DNA from: an uncultured Lachnospiraceae bacterium
GTDB taxonomy: Bacteria > Bacillota > Clostridia > Lachnospirales > Lachnospiraceae
Direction of reading: 5' to 3'
DNA length: 57,396 bases
Assembly: GCA_945913255.1 (NCBI GenBank)
Contig: CAMEDC010000014.1
Location: 1 to 57,396, forward strand
The position numbers and the translations under genes were made by a program. Shown piece after piece: positions 9,451 to 18,408 of this stretch (position 1 is its first letter; every line of letters begins with the position of its first letter). The notes under the pieces were generated by a model. The model saw only the letters and a program-made list of their open reading frames with translations, did not search any database and was not told the DNA's origin.

Positions 9451-9508
9451 AAAATCCCTGCGGTTTTCTGTGCTGTCAATCAATAGAACAGAAAACCGCA
9501 GGGATTTT
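9451..9508. terminator. Bidirectional terminator
   Basis: A 21-bp inverted repeat (9451-9471 and 9488-9508) has A-rich and T-rich ends, so it can end transcription both from the left (UPF0340 gene and structured repeat) and from the right (murG). Confidence 0.9.
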
Positions 9509-9510
9509 GT

Positions 9511-10572
9511 TTATTGTACTTCTTCAATTAATTTTATAATGGTCTTAATGGAGTCCATCTGACCGCTTTGGCTCATGGCATCATGGTAAGACTGTCTTGT
9601 AAAGTAAAGCTCCTGAACCTTATCGACCAGTAATTGTGTGGTCAGGTCATCCTCATTGATTACGATGGAAAAGCCCTGGGCTTCAAAAGACCGGGCATTC
9701 AAAATCTGGTCTCCGCGGCTGCTGGACGCGGGAAGTGGAATCAGAATGTTCGGTTTTTTCAGAGCGAGCAGTTCGCAGATGGCGTTTGCTCCGGCACGGG
9801 AAATCACGATATCTGCCATGGCAAATAAATCTTTCAATTCTGCTTTGATATACTCAAACTGTTTGTAGCCGGGCGTGTTTAAGAGCAGATTGTCTATTTT
9901 ATCTTTACCGCAAAGATGCACGACCTGAAAATCACGAAGCAGCTGGGGAAGTGCTTCCCGGACAGCTTTGTTGACATTCGCGGCGCCGAGACTTCCGCCG
10001 ATTACCATAATGACCGGCTTGTTGGCGGAAAATCCACACATATCCAGCCCGGCAAGTTTGTTGCCCTGAGAAAGTTCTGCTCTGATAGGAGAGCCGGTGA
10101 GAACTGCTTTGTCCTTCGGCAATAGTTTCAGCGTTTCCGGAAAGTTACAGCAGACTTTTGTCGCTACAGGAATGCAAAGCTTGTTCGCAAGTCCCGGTGT
10201 CATATCTGATTCGTGAATGATGCAGGGAATACCAAGCGACGCTGCGGCCCGGACGACAGGGACACTGACAAAACCGCCCTTTGAAAAGACGACATCAGGT
10301 TCGTACTCCTTCAGATATTTTCGTGCTTCAGCAAACCCCTTGATAACGCGAAAAGGGTCAGTCAGATTCTTGATATCAAGATAACGGCGGAATTTACCGG
10401 TGGAAATACCCACATAGGGAATCTCAAAATCACCAATCAGACGTTTCTCAATTCCGTCATAGGAACCGATATAGGTAATTTCGTATCCGGCTTCCTTTAA
10501 AGCCGGAAGCAAAGCAATATTTGGGGTAACGTGTCCTGCTGTTCCCCCGCCTGTCAAAACAATTTTTTTCAT
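9511..10572 (-). CDS. murG: UDP-GlcNAc:lipid I N-acetylglucosaminyltransferase MurG
   Basis: GT-B glycosyltransferase of 353 residues that adds GlcNAc to lipid I to make lipid II at the inner face of the membrane. The N-terminal glycine-rich loop GGGTAGHVTPN and the second loop GGSLGAANVNKA are present. The UDP-GlcNAc binding region SRAGANAICELLALKKPNIL and LIPLPAS is present as well. The length is normal for the family. It is not in a division and cell wall cluster here; its partner on the same strand is the small TSCPD gene 23 nt upstream. AAAGG precedes the ATG. It ends at a shared terminator at 9451-9508. Confidence 0.96.
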   Translation of the reverse strand: MKKIVLTGGGTAGHVTPNIALLPALKEAGYEITYIGSYDGIEKRLIGDFEIPYVGISTGKFRRYLDIKNLTDPFRVIKGFAEARKYLKEYEPDVVFSKGGFVSVPVVRAAASLGIPCIIHESDMTPGLANKLCIPVATKVCCNFPETLKLLPKDKAVLTGSPIRAELSQGNKLAGLDMCGFSANKPVIMVIGGSLGAANVNKAVREALPQLLRDFQVVHLCGKDKIDNLLLNTPGYKQFEYIKAELKDLFAMADIVISRAGANAICELLALKKPNILIPLPASSSRGDQILNARSFEAQGFSIVINEDDLTTQLLVDKVQELYFTRQSYHDAMSQSGQMDSIKTIIKLIEEVQ

Positions 10573-10595
10573 TGCAAATGCCTTTCAATCAAAAT

Positions 10596-10832
10596 TTAAA
10601 GCATGGATTCCAGTGCTCTTGCCAGCTGGTCAGGGCAGGAGGTAGGTTTGAAACCGCAACGGATTCCCTTGCATCTTGCAATCACTTCTTCGGGCTTCAT
10701 ACCCTTAACGAGTGCGCCGATACCCTGTAAGTTTCCATTGCAGCCACCGGTAAATTTAACGGATTCAATGACACCGTCCTTCAACTCAATTTCAATCTCC
10801 TGTGAACAGGTACCTTGTGTCTTGTATTTCAT
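10596..10832 (-). CDS. TSCPD domain protein (TIGR03905 family)
   Basis: Small protein of 78 residues, almost entirely one TSCPD domain. The name motif is visible as TSCPDQLARAL near the C-terminus, with further cysteines in GGCNGNLQG and CKGIRCG. The family is linked to ribonucleotide-reductase-like C-terminal domains, but the free-standing protein has no established function. The ATG at 10841 lies against the AGGAG sequence, while the ATG at 10832 is 9 nt from it, so the shorter form is preferred. It precedes murG by 23 nt and probably shares its transcript. Confidence 0.85.
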   Translation of the reverse strand: MKYKTQGTCSQEIEIELKDGVIESVKFTGGCNGNLQGIGALVKGMKPEEVIARCKGIRCGFKPTSCPDQLARALESML

Positions 10833-10915
10833 GGAATTCATCTCCTTATGTTTTCAATCTATCTGTAGTATAGCAAATCAAAAATTATTCTGCAATGCAA
10901 AGATACTTACCTTCA

Positions 10916-12253
10916 TCAGCACATTTTTTCATTGTTTAAAATAAAATTTTCAGTATCTGACATGGCAACAGGCTCTTCTGTAAAGGGCTTCATATTTTCG
11001 TCAATAACAGAGCAGAAGCGGCTGAAAGTAACATTTTTCACATTGCGTGCGTAAACAGCGTGGACAGTTCCTTTTTCCTGAATGTTGCCGGGGCAGGGAC
11101 GCAAGTCTCGCATTCCCTTGGGCCAGTCCGTCTTTTTTGTGAGACGGACAGTTACATTGTCGAATGTAATATTATCAATATTTACCGAATCATCCCCATA
11201 AAGAAGAATGCCGCTTTCGCTGCAGCAATTCATATTCTCAAAGGTCACATTGCGAATATAGCCAACATTGGTATCCACCTTTCGACGAAGCGCAGTGATG
11301 GCAATCGGTTCTGCTTTTCCCCACCAGTGGTTCGGAGAAAACTGTCTGGTGTCAATGTTGATATTGGAGAAGCAGACATTCTCAATACAGCCCTTATCTC
11401 GCAGCTGCAATGAAATACCGCGGTTACTGCGGCTGATGTTGCAGTTCTGTATGGTGATGTTGCGGAAGGGCGCTTCACTTTCCGTTCCGAATTTGATTGC
11501 AGCACTGGTGGAAATCAGGGTACAGCCGGTTACGGTAATGTTTTCACAGGCTCCATACTGCATGGCATTTGCAGTATTTTTGAATACGATGCAGTCGTCA
11601 GCGCACTCAATATGGCAGTTTGCGATTCTGACATTCTGGCAGTGGTCAGGGTCGATACCGTCACAATTTGCCAGTTTCAGGTTGTTCAGGATGCGGATGT
11701 CGTCAATCAGCACATCCTTGCAGCCTACAAGGTGTGTTGTCCAGAAACCGCTTCCTGTCAGAGTTACATCACGTAAAGTCAGGTGACTGATATTTTCAAG
11801 GAAAAGCAGGGGAACCCTGGGGTAGAAACCGCCATCGATATGCCATGGGGTGACTGTTCCGTAAAATATTTTTTCATTTCCGTCTATCTTTCCGCTTCCG
11901 GTAATGGATACGTATTCACAGTCTTTTGCATAAATAAAGTGCAGAGTAGGACCGCCGGAATATTCACAGTTTTCATAGGTGGGAACGGTTACTTTTTCTA
12001 TCTGCACAGTACCCTGCCCCAAAAGATTAAAATCTTCCAGACAATCACTGGCCTTCAGAACAGCGCCCATCTCAAGATGAAGCTCCACATAGGAACGCAG
12101 AACAAGTGCTCCTGCGCGGTAAGTGTGTCCGCCGGTAAGCAGAACGCGTCCGCCACCTGCTTTGGCACAGGCATCGATGGCAGCCTGTATTGCTTCCGTG
12201 TCATTGGTGCGCCCGTCTCCTGCAGCGCCAAAGTTGTCTACAGCGTATATCAT
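10916..12253 (-). CDS. Glycoside hydrolase family 28 (polygalacturonase-like)
   Basis: Right-handed beta-helix pectinase of about 445 residues. The start VDNFGAAGDGRTNDTEAIQAAID is the pectate-lyase-superfamily signature. GH28 active-site blocks follow: NCDGIDPD, CADDCIVFK, IKFGTES and a basic RGISLQLRD stretch. No signal peptide is present, so it probably acts on imported oligogalacturonides or related pectic fragments. The upstream-extended frame overlaps the AraC gene; the ATG at 12253 with AGGAGTGAG upstream is preferred. It follows the AraC gene on the same strand and faces away from the ABC operon. Whether it is an exo-polygalacturonase or acts on rhamnogalacturonan or xylogalacturonan is not decidable from sequence. 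Confidence 0.88.
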   Translation of the reverse strand: MIYAVDNFGAAGDGRTNDTEAIQAAIDACAKAGGGRVLLTGGHTYRAGALVLRSYVELHLEMGAVLKASDCLEDFNLLGQGTVQIEKVTVPTYENCEYSGGPTLHFIYAKDCEYVSITGSGKIDGNEKIFYGTVTPWHIDGGFYPRVPLLFLENISHLTLRDVTLTGSGFWTTHLVGCKDVLIDDIRILNNLKLANCDGIDPDHCQNVRIANCHIECADDCIVFKNTANAMQYGACENITVTGCTLISTSAAIKFGTESEAPFRNITIQNCNISRSNRGISLQLRDKGCIENVCFSNINIDTRQFSPNHWWGKAEPIAITALRRKVDTNVGYIRNVTFENMNCCSESGILLYGDDSVNIDNITFDNVTVRLTKKTDWPKGMRDLRPCPGNIQEKGTVHAVYARNVKNVTFSRFCSVIDENMKPFTEEPVAMSDTENFILNNEKMC

Positions 12254-12314
12254 AGTTTTCTCACTCCTGTTATCTTTAAGCTCCGGTATTGTGGTGTTGA
12301 ATGTAACACCGCTC

Positions 12315-13187
12315 TTATACCGGGTCAATAGTGCGCTTTGTTTCGTATTCGAAAGAATGGTTTTTGGACTGTTTCCGGAATGCTCTGGGTGAGACACCGT
12401 TAATGCGCCGAAAACAGTCTTTAAAATAATTACTGCTGTTGAAGCCGCAGTTTACCGCAATATTTGTCACGGAGTCATCGGTAGTGATGAGCATCTGACA
12501 GGCTTGACGGATACGAATGTAATTCAGGTATTCCTTGAACGTGGTGCCGGTTTCCTTCTTAAATTTTCTGGACAGATAGGTAGGCGTCAGATTTATTTTT
12601 CTGGAAACCTCTTCCAGAGTGAGCGGCATGGAATAGTTTTGAGCAATGTATTGCAGAGCCTCCTCGATGTCGTGACTGATACCGGTATCCTGTTGAATTT
12701 GTTCGTACACGAAAATGCCGTTTCTCTGTAGCGCCAAAAGCAGCTCGAGCATCTGCAACAGCAGTAGCTCGTAAGAGTATTCGTCTGGGATATTGTTCTC
12801 TCCCAGCATGGTGTTCAAAAGTGTTTCTATCTGTTGCTGCCCTTTTTTTACCAGGACAACCTTTCCGGAGCGGGAGAGCTTATTACAAATATCGGCATGC
12901 TTTTCCCGGAAAAGCTCCGGCAGTACCTCCGGCATGCAATAAACAGCGATTCTTTCACAGGGGACAAGACCCTCATAGCTGGTAGAGTGAGAGTCTCCCG
13001 GTGTGACGATAAAAACATCTCCGCCAGTCAGATGATGGAGACGGTTGTTCACGGAGTAAATGCAGCTACCTGTTTTCAGATAGAAAATTTCATAATAATT
13101 GTGAAAGTGTTCATAGCTCATGGTGAAGCCGGGAACACGAACCTGCCGCTCTATATAAATGCCGTCGTTATTGTCTTCTGTGTACAT
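12315..13187 (-). CDS. AraC-family transcriptional regulator with cupin sensor
   Basis: Regulator of 290 residues with an N-terminal AraC-type cupin domain (motifs HFHNYYEIFYL and GDVFIVTPGDSHS) for sugar sensing. Two C-terminal helix-turn-helix units follow (LEEVSRKINLTPTYLSRKFKKETG and VTNIAVNCGFNSSNYFKDCFRRINGVSP). It lies between GH28, read in the same direction, and a divergent ABC-importer operon, and most likely activates both in response to a pectin-derived sugar. AAAGGG precedes the ATG. The inducer is not known. Confidence 0.92.
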   Translation of the reverse strand: MYTEDNNDGIYIERQVRVPGFTMSYEHFHNYYEIFYLKTGSCIYSVNNRLHHLTGGDVFIVTPGDSHSTSYEGLVPCERIAVYCMPEVLPELFREKHADICNKLSRSGKVVLVKKGQQQIETLLNTMLGENNIPDEYSYELLLLQMLELLLALQRNGIFVYEQIQQDTGISHDIEEALQYIAQNYSMPLTLEEVSRKINLTPTYLSRKFKKETGTTFKEYLNYIRIRQACQMLITTDDSVTNIAVNCGFNSSNYFKDCFRRINGVSPRAFRKQSKNHSFEYETKRTIDPV

Positions 13188-13541
13188 TTTTATGTCCCTT
13201 TATGCTTTTTTATCTACTTTATAGTGCAGTCTTGGGTGTTGCGTGGTTTTCTGCACGCGTATATCCTATGTGCACAATGAATAAAAACGGCGAATCAATA
13301 GGATATGAGATTGTTGAATTATAACATTATAAATACAAACAAACAAGAGCTTTATAGGTTAAAATTTTTGGAAAAGTCAAAAAATCTGTGGTATTTTCGA
13401 AAAACGCATATTTATTTTGTATTATTTGAAAAAAGAGGGTTATAGAATATTTCCATAAGCTACAGGATATTTCTGAGAGAAAAGTATTGGAGAAATTTTG
13501 TAGTGAAAACGAATCTATATAATATAATGGGAGGTATTAGG
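13188..13541. promoter_or_regulatory. Divergent control region, AraC gene / ABC operon
   Basis: A/T-rich 354-bp gap between divergent transcription units, holding promoters for both. A palindrome TTTTCGAAAA lies at 13394-13403. I see no clean -35/-10 pair with consensus spacing. GGGAGG at about 13529-13534 is the ribosome binding site that fixes the start of the binding-protein gene at 13542. AraC sites are expected here but could not be placed. Confidence 0.5.
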
Positions 13542-14966
13542 ATGAAGTTGAAAAAAGTGATGGCACTGACAATGGCCGGAATGATGGCACTTTCTCTTGC
13601 AGCCTGTGGAGGAGAAGCAGCAAGTACCGAGAGCAGCCAGAGTACGGCAAGCAAGGAGGAAAGTAAGGAAGCTTCCGCAGCACCCGCTGAATCAAGTGCA
13701 GAGGCACCTGCGGAAGAGAGTGAGTATCCCGATTATTCCGGAGAGACATTAAGCATCATGTGGTGGGGTTCCGATACCCGTCATGAGAGAACCGTTAAGG
13801 TAATTGAGATGTATGAGGAATTAACGGGAATCGATATTGAGTATGAGTATCTGGACGGCAGCGCATACTGGACTTCCTTCCAGGCAAAGATGGCAGCAAA
13901 TGAGCTTCCCGATGTATTCCAGATGGGTAACAACTGGCTGACCTACTATGATACTATTTATCCGTTGAATGATTATATTGCAGACGGCACCATTGATACA
14001 ACCAATATCAGCGATGCGATGCTGGCAACCACAACCAATCAGGCAAACGGCGATATCACCGGTATTTCCAATGGTACTAACGCAAGATGCTTTGCTTATA
14101 ATCCTGCAATTTTTGATGAGGCAGGCGTTCCTTATCCTACAGATAACTGGACCTGGGACGAGTTTGCAGATGCATGCCGTAAAATTACGGAAAAGACAGG
14201 AAATCCCGCAATCACAACTCTTGAGTGGGAGACCGTTACCTATTCTACCGTTACACAGTGGAAGGAAGGCTACAACTTCTTCGCAATGGATGGATCCGAT
14301 TTTGCATTTAACGGCGATACAGAGCCCCTTGTATACATTATGGGACTGCTTACCGATTTGATGAAGGAAGGATGCATCGGTGACTGGGGTATTCAGAATG
14401 AAATCGGTACAAACATCGAGGCTGACTGGATTGCTTACGGCGATGCTGCAATGGTAATGCTTTCCTCCAACCAGTTTACTGCACTGAGTAAGGTGGCAGC
14501 AGAGAGCGGAATCGAACTGGAACTGGCTACTTTCCCCCGTGTAAAGGCAGACGGGCAGTCCGGTATGGTGGTTCGTTCTTCCCAGCAGTTGAGCATTTAC
14601 TCCGGATCCGAAAAGAAGGATATTGCAGCTAACTTCTTAAACTTCTGGGTAAACAGTGTTGAGGCAAACAAGATCTTAAACTGTGAGCGTGGTGTTTCCA
14701 TCAGCAGTGAAGTCTTAAGTGCGTTGCAGGCTGACAGCGAACTGACGGACGAAACGACAGCAAAAATTTATGCATTTATCGATAAGGTAGGTTCTTTCCC
14801 CGATGCAGCAAATTCCAGCCCGGCTGAACCCGCAGCAGCAGAGGAAATTAAAAATGCTTTGAAGCAGACCTATTATCAAGGACTGACAAGCGGTAAATTC
14901 TCTTCCGCGCAGGAGGCAGCAGACGGTTTCTGGGCTGAGGCGCAGGAAATCTGGAAAAACTACTAA
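13542..14966 (+). CDS. Sugar ABC transporter substrate-binding lipoprotein
   Basis: Extracellular family-1 solute-binding protein of about 474 residues. The N-terminal signal peptide ends in a lipobox LAAC with Cys22 as the lipid-modified residue. A Ser/Ala/Glu-rich linker to about residue 65 then tethers the binding domain to the membrane. It serves the two permeases that follow after a terminator. The ATG at 13542 sits behind GGGAGG; the GTG at 13503 would bury the signal peptide. By context with GH28, beta-xylosidase and a CHEV GH4 enzyme, the ligand is probably a pectic or xylogalacturonan-type oligosaccharide (inference). Confidence 0.95.
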   Translation: MKLKKVMALTMAGMMALSLAACGGEAASTESSQSTASKEESKEASAAPAESSAEAPAEESEYPDYSGETLSIMWWGSDTRHERTVKVIEMYEELTGIDIEYEYLDGSAYWTSFQAKMAANELPDVFQMGNNWLTYYDTIYPLNDYIADGTIDTTNISDAMLATTTNQANGDITGISNGTNARCFAYNPAIFDEAGVPYPTDNWTWDEFADACRKITEKTGNPAITTLEWETVTYSTVTQWKEGYNFFAMDGSDFAFNGDTEPLVYIMGLLTDLMKEGCIGDWGIQNEIGTNIEADWIAYGDAAMVMLSSNQFTALSKVAAESGIELELATFPRVKADGQSGMVVRSSQQLSIYSGSEKKDIAANFLNFWVNSVEANKILNCERGVSISSEVLSALQADSELTDETTAKIYAFIDKVGSFPDAANSSPAEPAAAEEIKNALKQTYYQGLTSGKFSSAQEAADGFWAEAQEIWKNY

Positions 14967-14973
14967 AAGATTT

Positions 14974-15007
14974 TGCCTCTGATTCTTCTGAATCAGAGGC
15001 ATTTTTT
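14974..15007 (+). terminator. Intra-operon terminator after the binding-protein gene
   Basis: Perfect 12-bp stem TGCCTCTGATTC / GAATCAGAGGCA with a TTCT loop, followed by T6. It lies between the binding-protein gene and the first permease gene and would keep the lipoprotein in excess over the permeases. Confidence 0.92.
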
Positions 15008-15034
15008 CAGAAAATAATAAAGGGGTTACTACAT

Positions 15035-15946
15035 ATGGAAAAACAAAAAAGGAAAACAACCCTGAAGGAGTTTATGAATCGGGACAATACAGTAGGATAC
15101 GTTTTTGCAGCACCCTTTATCATTGGGTTTTGTGCTTTAACGTTGGTACCTATGGCACTTTCTTTGTTCTATTCTTTCTGTTCTTATCAAGTGGGTAAAC
15201 CTGCTGAGTGGATTGGCTTATCGAATTTCATAGGATTATTCCGGGACAGTACCTTTTTAAATTCATTAAAGGTGACAATCCAGTACGTAATTATCGGAGT
15301 GCCGCTTAAGCTGGTATTTGCGCTTCTGATTGCAATGTTATTGACAAAGCCGACAAAGGCACAGGGTCTGTATCGTGCTATTTACTATATTCCGTCCCTG
15401 ATTGGTGGTTCTGTTGCTGTCGCTCTGGTTTGGAAGCAGCTGTTCGGTAGCCGCGGTCCTATCGTAAAAGCAATTAAGGCCATGGGAGCAACCGGATTTA
15501 ACTTTTTCGGAAGTGATACCTGGGCATTTGTACCGCTGGTATTGTGTAACGCATGGCAGTTTGGTTCCTCCATGCTGATATTTGCTTCCGGTTTGAAACA
15601 GATTCCGAAGGATTATTATGAAGCGGCTTCTATCGATGGTGCAGGAGCCTGGAAAAAATTCTGCTACATTACGCTGCCGTCTCTGTCGCCCATTATTTTG
15701 TTTAATCTTCTGATGCAGTTGATTTCCGGTTTTATGACATTTACTCAGGCTCAGATTATCACGCAGGGCGGACCGAATCATGCGACGGAGTATGTATCCC
15801 TGTATATTTTCAACCAGGGATTTGCGTACGCACGTATGGGTTATGCCTGTGCGGCTTCCTGGGTAATGCTGATTATTATGGCTGCTGTTACGGGAGTTGT
15901 ATTCAAGACCTCAAAGACATGGGTCTTCTACGAGAATGAGGATTAA
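15035..15946 (+). CDS. Sugar ABC transporter permease (MalF/UgpA type)
   Basis: Membrane permease of 303 residues with about six helices. The cytoplasmic coupling (EAA) loop is visible as YEAASIDGAGAWKKFCYITLPSLSPII. It forms a heterodimer with the next gene product. No ATP-binding subunit is encoded nearby; in Firmicutes such importers usually use a shared MsmX/UgpC-like ATPase encoded elsewhere. AAGGGG precedes the ATG. It lies just after the hairpin at 14974-15007, so its expression depends on read-through. Confidence 0.95.
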   Translation: MEKQKRKTTLKEFMNRDNTVGYVFAAPFIIGFCALTLVPMALSLFYSFCSYQVGKPAEWIGLSNFIGLFRDSTFLNSLKVTIQYVIIGVPLKLVFALLIAMLLTKPTKAQGLYRAIYYIPSLIGGSVAVALVWKQLFGSRGPIVKAIKAMGATGFNFFGSDTWAFVPLVLCNAWQFGSSMLIFASGLKQIPKDYYEAASIDGAGAWKKFCYITLPSLSPIILFNLLMQLISGFMTFTQAQIITQGGPNHATEYVSLYIFNQGFAYARMGYACAASWVMLIIMAAVTGVVFKTSKTWVFYENED

Positions 15947-15957
15947 GGAGGCCGGAA

Positions 15958-16803
15958 ATGAGTGTTAAGACAAAAAAGACAATAAAAAACGTATTATATC
16001 ATCTGTTTGTAGTGGCATTTGGCTTTATCATGCTGTATCCGGTTATCTGGATGGTTTTGGGTTCTTTCAAGGCGAAGAGCGAAATTCTGGGTAATAATGC
16101 TTCATTTTTTCCCTCTGAGTGGTTGATTGAAAACTACACGAAAGGCTGGAAGGGAGCCGGTGAATATACCTTTGGTACCTTTTTTAAAAACTCCCTGATT
16201 ATTTCATGTCTGGCAACCCTGGGAACGGTTATCAGTTCCACCATGGTATCTTATGCGCTTGCAAGAATAAAATTTGTCGGCAGAAAGTTCTGGTTTACCT
16301 GTATGATTATGACAATGCTGCTGCCGGGTCAGGTGCTCATGATACCACAGTATATTATCTGGAACAGTCTGGGGATGACGGGTACCTTTGTACCGCTGAT
16401 TCTGCCGAAGTTTCTGGGGTATCCTTTCTTTATTTATATGATGATGCAGTTTATCAAGGGATTGCCCAAGGAGCTGGATGAAGCGGCCTATATCGATGGG
16501 TGTAATAAGTATCAGATATTTACAAAAATAGTGCTCCCCTTGTTGGGACCTTCTATCATTACTACAATAGTAATCCAGTTCTACTGGACTTGGGATGACT
16601 ATATGGGGCCTTTGCTTTACCTGACAAAGCCTGCCAAGCATACGGTTTCCTTTGCAATCAAGAGCTTTGCGGATGCACAGGGAACGGATTTCGGACCGAT
16701 GTTTGCGATGTCAACATTGTCCCTGATTCCGGTATTTATTTTGTTCCTGTTCTTTAACCGGTATTTGATGGATGGTGTTACTGCAGGAAGTGTAAAGGGA
16801 TAG
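15958..16803 (+). CDS. Sugar ABC transporter permease (MalG/UgpE type)
   Basis: Second permease, 281 residues, with about six helices and an EAA loop LDEAAYIDGCNKYQIFTKIVLPLLGPSI. It starts 11 nt after the first permease with AAGGAGG upstream and is followed 15 nt later by the GH43 gene, a tight operon arrangement. It pairs with the MalF-type subunit to import oligosaccharide delivered by the lipoprotein at 13542. Confidence 0.95.
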   Translation: MSVKTKKTIKNVLYHLFVVAFGFIMLYPVIWMVLGSFKAKSEILGNNASFFPSEWLIENYTKGWKGAGEYTFGTFFKNSLIISCLATLGTVISSTMVSYALARIKFVGRKFWFTCMIMTMLLPGQVLMIPQYIIWNSLGMTGTFVPLILPKFLGYPFFIYMMMQFIKGLPKELDEAAYIDGCNKYQIFTKIVLPLLGPSIITTIVIQFYWTWDDYMGPLLYLTKPAKHTVSFAIKSFADAQGTDFGPMFAMSTLSLIPVFILFLFFNRYLMDGVTAGSVKG

Positions 16804-16818
16804 CGGGAGGAAAAGGAT

Positions 16819-18408
16819 ATGATACAGAATCCGATTTTAAAGGGATTTTGTCCGGATCCGAGTATTATCCGGGTTGGCGAGGACTATTATATAGCGACTT
16901 CCACCTTTGAGTGGTGGCCCGGCGTCAGATTGTTTCATTCAAGGGATTTGCAGCATTGGGAGCAAATCCCTTCTCCTCTGCGCAGAGAGAGCCAGCTGAA
17001 TCTGATCGGAGACCCTACATCCGGCGGTGTATGGGCTCCCTGCCTGAGCTACGACGGGGAGCGTTTCTTCCTTATCTATACGGATGTAAAGACAAAAAAG
17101 GGAAGATACTATAATACACACAATTATCTGATCTATACGGATGATATTTATGGTGACTGGTCTGAGCCGGTATACTTAAACAGCATCGGTTTTGATCCGT
17201 CTCTGTTCCATGATACCGACGGGCGGAAGTACCTCGTGAATATGGTTAACGGATTCAAGGGCGTTCTGGTACAGGAGCTGGATCAGGAGTTTCATCTGAT
17301 AGGAGAACGGAAGAAGGTCTATGCCGGTTCCGGTATCGGTTGTACGGAAGGCCCGCATATTTATCACATCGGGGACTGGTATTATCTGATTGTGGCGGAG
17401 GGTGGCACCGGATACGGCCATTGTGTTACCATGGCGCGAGCGAAAACGGTCTGGGGACCCTTTGAGACGGCACCGGAAAATCCGATACTGACTTCCAACA
17501 GCGAAGATATGACTGCTTTGCAAAAATGCGGGCATGCGGATATCGTGGAGACGCCGTCGGGCGAGTGGTATATGGTGCATCTCTGCTCTCGACCGCTGAA
17601 TGGTGAGAAGTGGTGTACACTGGGGCGGGAGACCGCCATCCAGAAAATGATATGGGATGAGGATGGATGGCTGCGTCTGAAAGCGGGAGGAAGATTTGCG
17701 GAGTCGGAAACAGAGTCTCCGAAGGGAATCACAGAAGTTTACCTTGAGGATGAGGAAAAAGGTTTCTTCGATGATTTTGATGCGGACACATTACATGTAC
17801 GCTACAGTTCTCCGCGTGCGGATTACAATGGATTTGCGGATTGCAGAACAAGGAAGGGATATCTGCGGCTGACAGGGCAGGAATCCATGAATTCTCTGCA
17901 CCATGTGTCTCTTCTGGGTGTACGGCAGCAGTCGGTATCCTGTCACGCGGAAACAAAGATGGAGTTTGAACCGGAGTATCCGGAGCAGCTGGCGGGTCTT
18001 ACTTATATGTATGATGCCATGAATTTTTATGTTTTGGGAAAAACCGCTACGGAGGAAGGGCAGACCGTACTGACCCTGATTAAAAGTGACACAGGTGTCG
18101 TGACGGATGAGATGGAACCCATTCCCGTTCCGAAGGGGGGAGAAATCAAGCTGCGCGCCAATGTGGCGGAGGATGGTACATATGTACAGTTCTATTACTG
18201 TATAGAAGGCGAAGATACAGAGACAGAAGAGTGGCATCAGGCAGGCGAATGCTATACCACGGAGATTTTGACTGATGAGCATTGCAGAGGATTTACGGGG
18301 GCATATTTCGGCATGTATATCCATGATATGACGGGACTGTCATTTACGGCGGATTTCGATTATTTCAGTGTGAAAACCAAACAGAGTGAAAGGGAGGCAG
18401 AAAAATGA
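16819..18408 (+). CDS. xynB: Beta-xylosidase, glycoside hydrolase family 43 (XynB type)
   Basis: Enzyme of 529 residues, the normal length for XynB-type GH43 beta-xylosidases. The N-terminal propeller carries CPDPSI (Asp13, base), IGFDPSLFHD (Asp) and CTEGPHIY (Glu, acid). From about residue 310 the C-terminal beta-sandwich characteristic of this group follows (GFFDDFDADTLHVRYSSPR). There is no signal peptide, so it is cytoplasmic and cleaves xylose or arabinose from the non-reducing ends of imported oligosaccharides. Its stop overlaps the start of the GH4 gene as ATGA, which suggests translational coupling. Its place in a pectin-type operon suggests xylogalacturonan rather than xylan as a possible substrate. 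Confidence 0.92.
   Translation: MIQNPILKGFCPDPSIIRVGEDYYIATSTFEWWPGVRLFHSRDLQHWEQIPSPLRRESQLNLIGDPTSGGVWAPCLSYDGERFFLIYTDVKTKKGRYYNTHNYLIYTDDIYGDWSEPVYLNSIGFDPSLFHDTDGRKYLVNMVNGFKGVLVQELDQEFHLIGERKKVYAGSGIGCTEGPHIYHIGDWYYLIVAEGGTGYGHCVTMARAKTVWGPFETAPENPILTSNSEDMTALQKCGHADIVETPSGEWYMVHLCSRPLNGEKWCTLGRETAIQKMIWDEDGWLRLKAGGRFAESETESPKGITEVYLEDEEKGFFDDFDADTLHVRYSSPRADYNGFADCRTRKGYLRLTGQESMNSLHHVSLLGVRQQSVSCHAETKMEFEPEYPEQLAGLTYMYDAMNFYVLGKTATEEGQTVLTLIKSDTGVVTDEMEPIPVPKGGEIKLRANVAEDGTYVQFYYCIEGEDTETEEWHQAGECYTTEILTDEHCRGFTGAYFGMYIHDMTGLSFTADFDYFSVKTKQSEREAEK

Noticed and set aside
13188..13541. CcpA (cre) site before the ABC operon
   Set aside because: No sequence close enough to the cre consensus was found; the TTTTCGAAAA palindrome does not fit it.
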